A stretch of DNA of 6,888 bases from Promethearchaeota archaeon (GTDB lineage: Archaea; Asgardarchaeota; Lokiarchaeia; Sigynarchaeales; MK-D1). Of this stretch, positions 4,423 through 6,888 are shown one piece after another. The stretch is taken from contig JAEOUK010000258.1 of the NCBI GenBank assembly GCA_016839385.1, forward strand, positions 1 through 6,888, in the 5' to 3' direction. A program made the position numbers and the translations under genes. Below the pieces are notes generated by a model. It did no database searches. It saw nothing but the letters and a program-made list of their open reading frames with translations, and was not told the origin of the DNA. How positions within the stretch are numbered: the stretch's first letter is position 1; each line of letters opens with the position of its first letter.

Positions 4423-6888
4423 ATGATTAAACCAGTCTTCAATATACCTTTGAATGATCACTGGCAAATTGTGCAAGAGGAAAAAGTAATAAAACTCACG
4501 TGCAATCTTCCACAAACTGTATTTGAATCCCTTTTCAAAAATGAAATTATAAAAAATCCATTTTATGGAGATGAAGAACATAATGTATCATGGGTATTCG
4601 AATCAGATTGGACATATGAAAAATGGTTTGATATAGACACGAAATTCCTTATATATTCGGAATTAAAATTGCGATTTTATGGTTTAGATACTATCGCAGA
4701 GGTGATCTTTAACGGTAAAAGCCTAGGAAAAACCGAAAATATGTTCAGAACTTATGAATTTGACATAAAAGATATTGCAAAAGCCACAGACAATCACTTA
4801 GAAGTCAAATTTACTAGTCCTATACATGCTGCACAAGAAAAGAAAAAGATTTGGAAAGATAATCTTTCTACTGGTTTGAATACAGCACTCCCAGGGGTAC
4901 CCTATTTACGTAAAGCTCAGTACAGTTTTGGTTGGGATTGGGGTCCAAAATTACCCGATATCGGTATCTGGAAATCTGTGGAAATCATCTGTAGTGACGG
5001 ATTATCTATCGAAACCGTTCATCCACGATGTTATTATTACTATGATAAAGAAACAGAACAGGACGCTGATTCCTATCCTGAAATAAAAGTTGTAAAAGTT
5101 GAAACTGATATCGTTCTGAATAACGATAATGATTATCCACATGTCCTTCAACTGCTTATCTTTTCTCCCTCAGGAAGAGAATACCAGAAAAATATTGTAA
5201 CTCATAAAAAAAAAGAAACAATTGATATTTTAATTGAAAATCCTGAATTATGGTGGACTCACGATCTAGGAGAACCCTTATTACATACAGTAGAGGTATC
5301 GATAGCCGAAAAAGATACAATTATTGATTCAAAAACATTAACAATCGGTTTAAGAGACATCGGATTAGTGAGAGATGCAAATGAATGGGGGGAGTCTTTT
5401 TATTTTAAGTTAAACGGGTTACCTGTTTTTGCAAAAGGAGGAAATTGGATCCCTATTGATAGTTTCATTCCTCGTGGACAAAAACTAGGGTTATACACTA
5501 TGAATCTCCAATTTGCTAAAGAAGCGAATTTCAACTTTATCCGTGTCTGGGGTGGTGGGATATATGAAACAGATGAATTTTATGATTTATGTGATCAGTT
5601 TGGTCTTCTTGTCTGGCAAGATTTTCCATTTGCGTGTGCAATATACCCACTATTTGATCCCGAGTTCCTTAATAACGCAATGGAAGAAGCAAAGCAAAAT
5701 GTCATGCGAATTCGACACCACGCTAGCCTAGCTTTGTGGTGCGGGAATAACGAGATTGAAGCGTTATTTGATTTATTAGTACTCGTATTTTCAAAAGTTG
5801 TATTCAAAAAGAAGAGATACAAGACTTCCTATATCAAATTCTTCGAAGAATTTCTCCCTCGATTAGTAAATCAATATGATCCCCAACATGATTACTGGCC
5901 TAGTTCTCCATCAAATGGAGGATTCACAAGTTCTAAGGGAGGTGGAATTCTGCAAGCAAATAAAGCTGGATTTGGAGATAAGCATTATTGGGGGGTTTGG
6001 CACGGAGGACGTCCCTTTGAATCGTATCGTAAACAGTACGGTTTTATGTCAGAATACGGTTTTGAAAGTTTTCCTCATATGCGCACTCTTTTTGAATTTT
6101 GCCCACCAGACCAGATGAACATGTTTTCTGAAATCATGGAAAATCACCAGAAAAACGGTGCGGGAAATAAGAAAATCTTGAAGTATATGAAGAAAAGATA
6201 CTCAATTCCCAAAGATTTTGAAAAACAAGTAATTCTTTCCCAAATAAGCCAAGCAGAAGCAATGAAATATGGTGTAGAACACTGGAGACGAAACCGAAAT
6301 AAAAATCATTGCATGGGCTCTCTTTACTGGCAATTAAATGATTGTTGGCCTGTAGCAAGCTGGAGTTCATTGGATTATTATGGTCGATGGAAAGCCCTTC
6401 ATTATTTTGCTAGACGATTTTATGCATCCATCATGCCATCTATTTTAGAGCATGAAAATTATATAGAATTCTGGATCACAAATGATACCAAATTTAACAA
6501 AAGAATATCTATTTCATACGCAATTTGTACCGCTGAGGAAGTAGTGAAAGCTAGAGATGGAGATTTAATTGGTGAATATCATGAGATACCAGCATTATCA
6601 TCACAAGTCGTTATTATTCAAGAAATTAAAGGAAAAGCAACAGGGAAGAAACAACACATGATATTTGTCAATGTTAAGAGCGAAGACGGTCAGACATATG
6701 AAAATTTTCATCTTTTGGGAAAACCGAAAGATTTTATGTTTGAAGAAGTAAAATTTGAATTGAGCCTCCTTTATGAAGGGCCTTCAACAAATTCATGTAG
6801 CATCCAAATTGAAAATGATAACTTAGCAGCATATGTCTTTATTGAGTCCCAAAAATACGATATCATTCCATCGGACAATTTTTTCTCC
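4423..6888 (+). CDS. GH2 beta-mannosidase (3' partial)
   Basis: The frame has 822 codons without a stop and runs off the right edge; family members are usually 820-860 residues, so little is missing. The ATG at 4423 follows an in-frame TAA at 4414, making it the first possible start. The order is an N-terminal sugar-binding jelly-roll with the beta-mannosidase hallmark GWDWGP (170-175) and GIWKSV, an Ig-like domain, and a TIM barrel from about residue 300 with KGGNWIP (338-344), RVWGGGIYE (374-382) and WQDFPFACAIYP (398-409). WCGNNE ends in the acid/base E444, and SEYGFES holds the nucleophile E544. QLNDCWPVASWSS (637-649) and a C-terminal beta-domain follow. It should release terminal beta-linked mannose from oligosaccharides or glycoconjugates. 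The N-terminus (MIKPVFNIPLNDHW) has no signal peptide, so it is probably cytoplasmic. It is divergent from the sulfatase operon and plausibly shares its substrate. Confidence 0.95.
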   Translation, partial: MIKPVFNIPLNDHWQIVQEEKVIKLTCNLPQTVFESLFKNEIIKNPFYGDEEHNVSWVFESDWTYEKWFDIDTKFLIYSELKLRFYGLDTIAEVIFNGKSLGKTENMFRTYEFDIKDIAKATDNHLEVKFTSPIHAAQEKKKIWKDNLSTGLNTALPGVPYLRKAQYSFGWDWGPKLPDIGIWKSVEIICSDGLSIETVHPRCYYYYDKETEQDADSYPEIKVVKVETDIVLNNDNDYPHVLQLLIFSPSGREYQKNIVTHKKKETIDILIENPELWWTHDLGEPLLHTVEVSIAEKDTIIDSKTLTIGLRDIGLVRDANEWGESFYFKLNGLPVFAKGGNWIPIDSFIPRGQKLGLYTMNLQFAKEANFNFIRVWGGGIYETDEFYDLCDQFGLLVWQDFPFACAIYPLFDPEFLNNAMEEAKQNVMRIRHHASLALWCGNNEIEALFDLLVLVFSKVVFKKKRYKTSYIKFFEEFLPRLVNQYDPQHDYWPSSPSNGGFTSSKGGGILQANKAGFGDKHYWGVWHGGRPFESYRKQYGFMSEYGFESFPHMRTLFEFCPPDQMNMFSEIMENHQKNGAGNKKILKYMKKRYSIPKDFEKQVILSQISQAEAMKYGVEHWRRNRNKNHCMGSLYWQLNDCWPVASWSSLDYYGRWKALHYFARRFYASIMPSILEHENYIEFWITNDTKFNKRISISYAICTAEEVVKARDGDLIGEYHEIPALSSQVVIIQEIKGKATGKKQHMIFVNVKSEDGQTYENFHLLGKPKDFMFEEVKFELSLLYEGPSTNSCSIQIENDNLAAYVFIESQKYDIIPSDNFFS

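Noticed and set aside
4363..4581. Minus-strand 72-residue Phe/Tyr-rich frame reaching into the divergent gap
   Set aside because: It is antisense to the 5' end of the beta-mannosidase. Its composition is what the complement of AT-rich coding gives, and no start signal is seen.
5513..6370. Four small frames on both strands (5513-5731, 5595-5822, 5876-6118, 6134-6370)
   Set aside because: All lie within the uninterrupted beta-mannosidase frame, which carries the GH2 motifs across this whole stretch.

Overview
The window is AT-rich (roughly one third G+C by eye) and tightly packed. It suggests an anaerobic prokaryote, more likely archaeal than bacterial. The pointers are an MvhD-type hydrogenase/heterodisulfide-reductase electron-transfer subunit beside a GltD-like flavoprotein with ferredoxin clusters, carbohydrate- and sulfate-ester-active enzymes without visible signal peptides, and short gaps with few Shine-Dalgarno sites. 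Low-GC Asgard archaea would fit, but no taxonomic marker is present, so this is inference.

Region 1 (1-1092, + strand) is a redox module. It holds the C-terminal part of a GltD-like FAD oxidoreductase ending in two 4Fe-4S motifs. A strong Shine-Dalgarno and a GTG start overlapping its stop codon lead into an MvhD-like iron-sulfur subunit. The MvhD-like frame is broken by a single in-frame UAG at 847-849, yet all family motifs continue in the same frame to 1092. It also lacks one conserved cysteine.

Region 2 (1099-4338, - strand) is a compact three-gene run. A neutral/alkaline ceramidase-family hydrolase comes first, overlapping by ATGA with a sulfatase of the heparan N-sulfatase type, whose end overlaps or nearly abuts a TARG1/OARD1-like macrodomain ADP-ribosyl hydrolase. 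It converges on region 1 with only 6 bp between stop codons.

Region 3 (4423-6888, + strand) is a nearly complete GH2 beta-mannosidase that runs off the window. It is divergent from the region 2 operon across an 84-bp gap that probably holds both promoters.

Regions 2 and 3 together look like a small intracellular catabolic locus for a sulfated, possibly mannose-containing glycoconjugate: a sulfatase removes sulfate, the mannosidase removes terminal beta-mannose, and the ceramidase-fold enzyme acts on an unknown amide or ester. The macrodomain protein may be a passenger or may link the locus to ADP-ribose chemistry. The most unusual points are the UAG-split mvhD gene, the ceramidase-family protein with Asn in place of the catalytic Ser, and the TARG1-like enzyme in a sulfatase operon. 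No tRNA, rRNA, CRISPR array, insertion sequence or long repeat was seen, and no gene-free stretch exceeds 100 bases.
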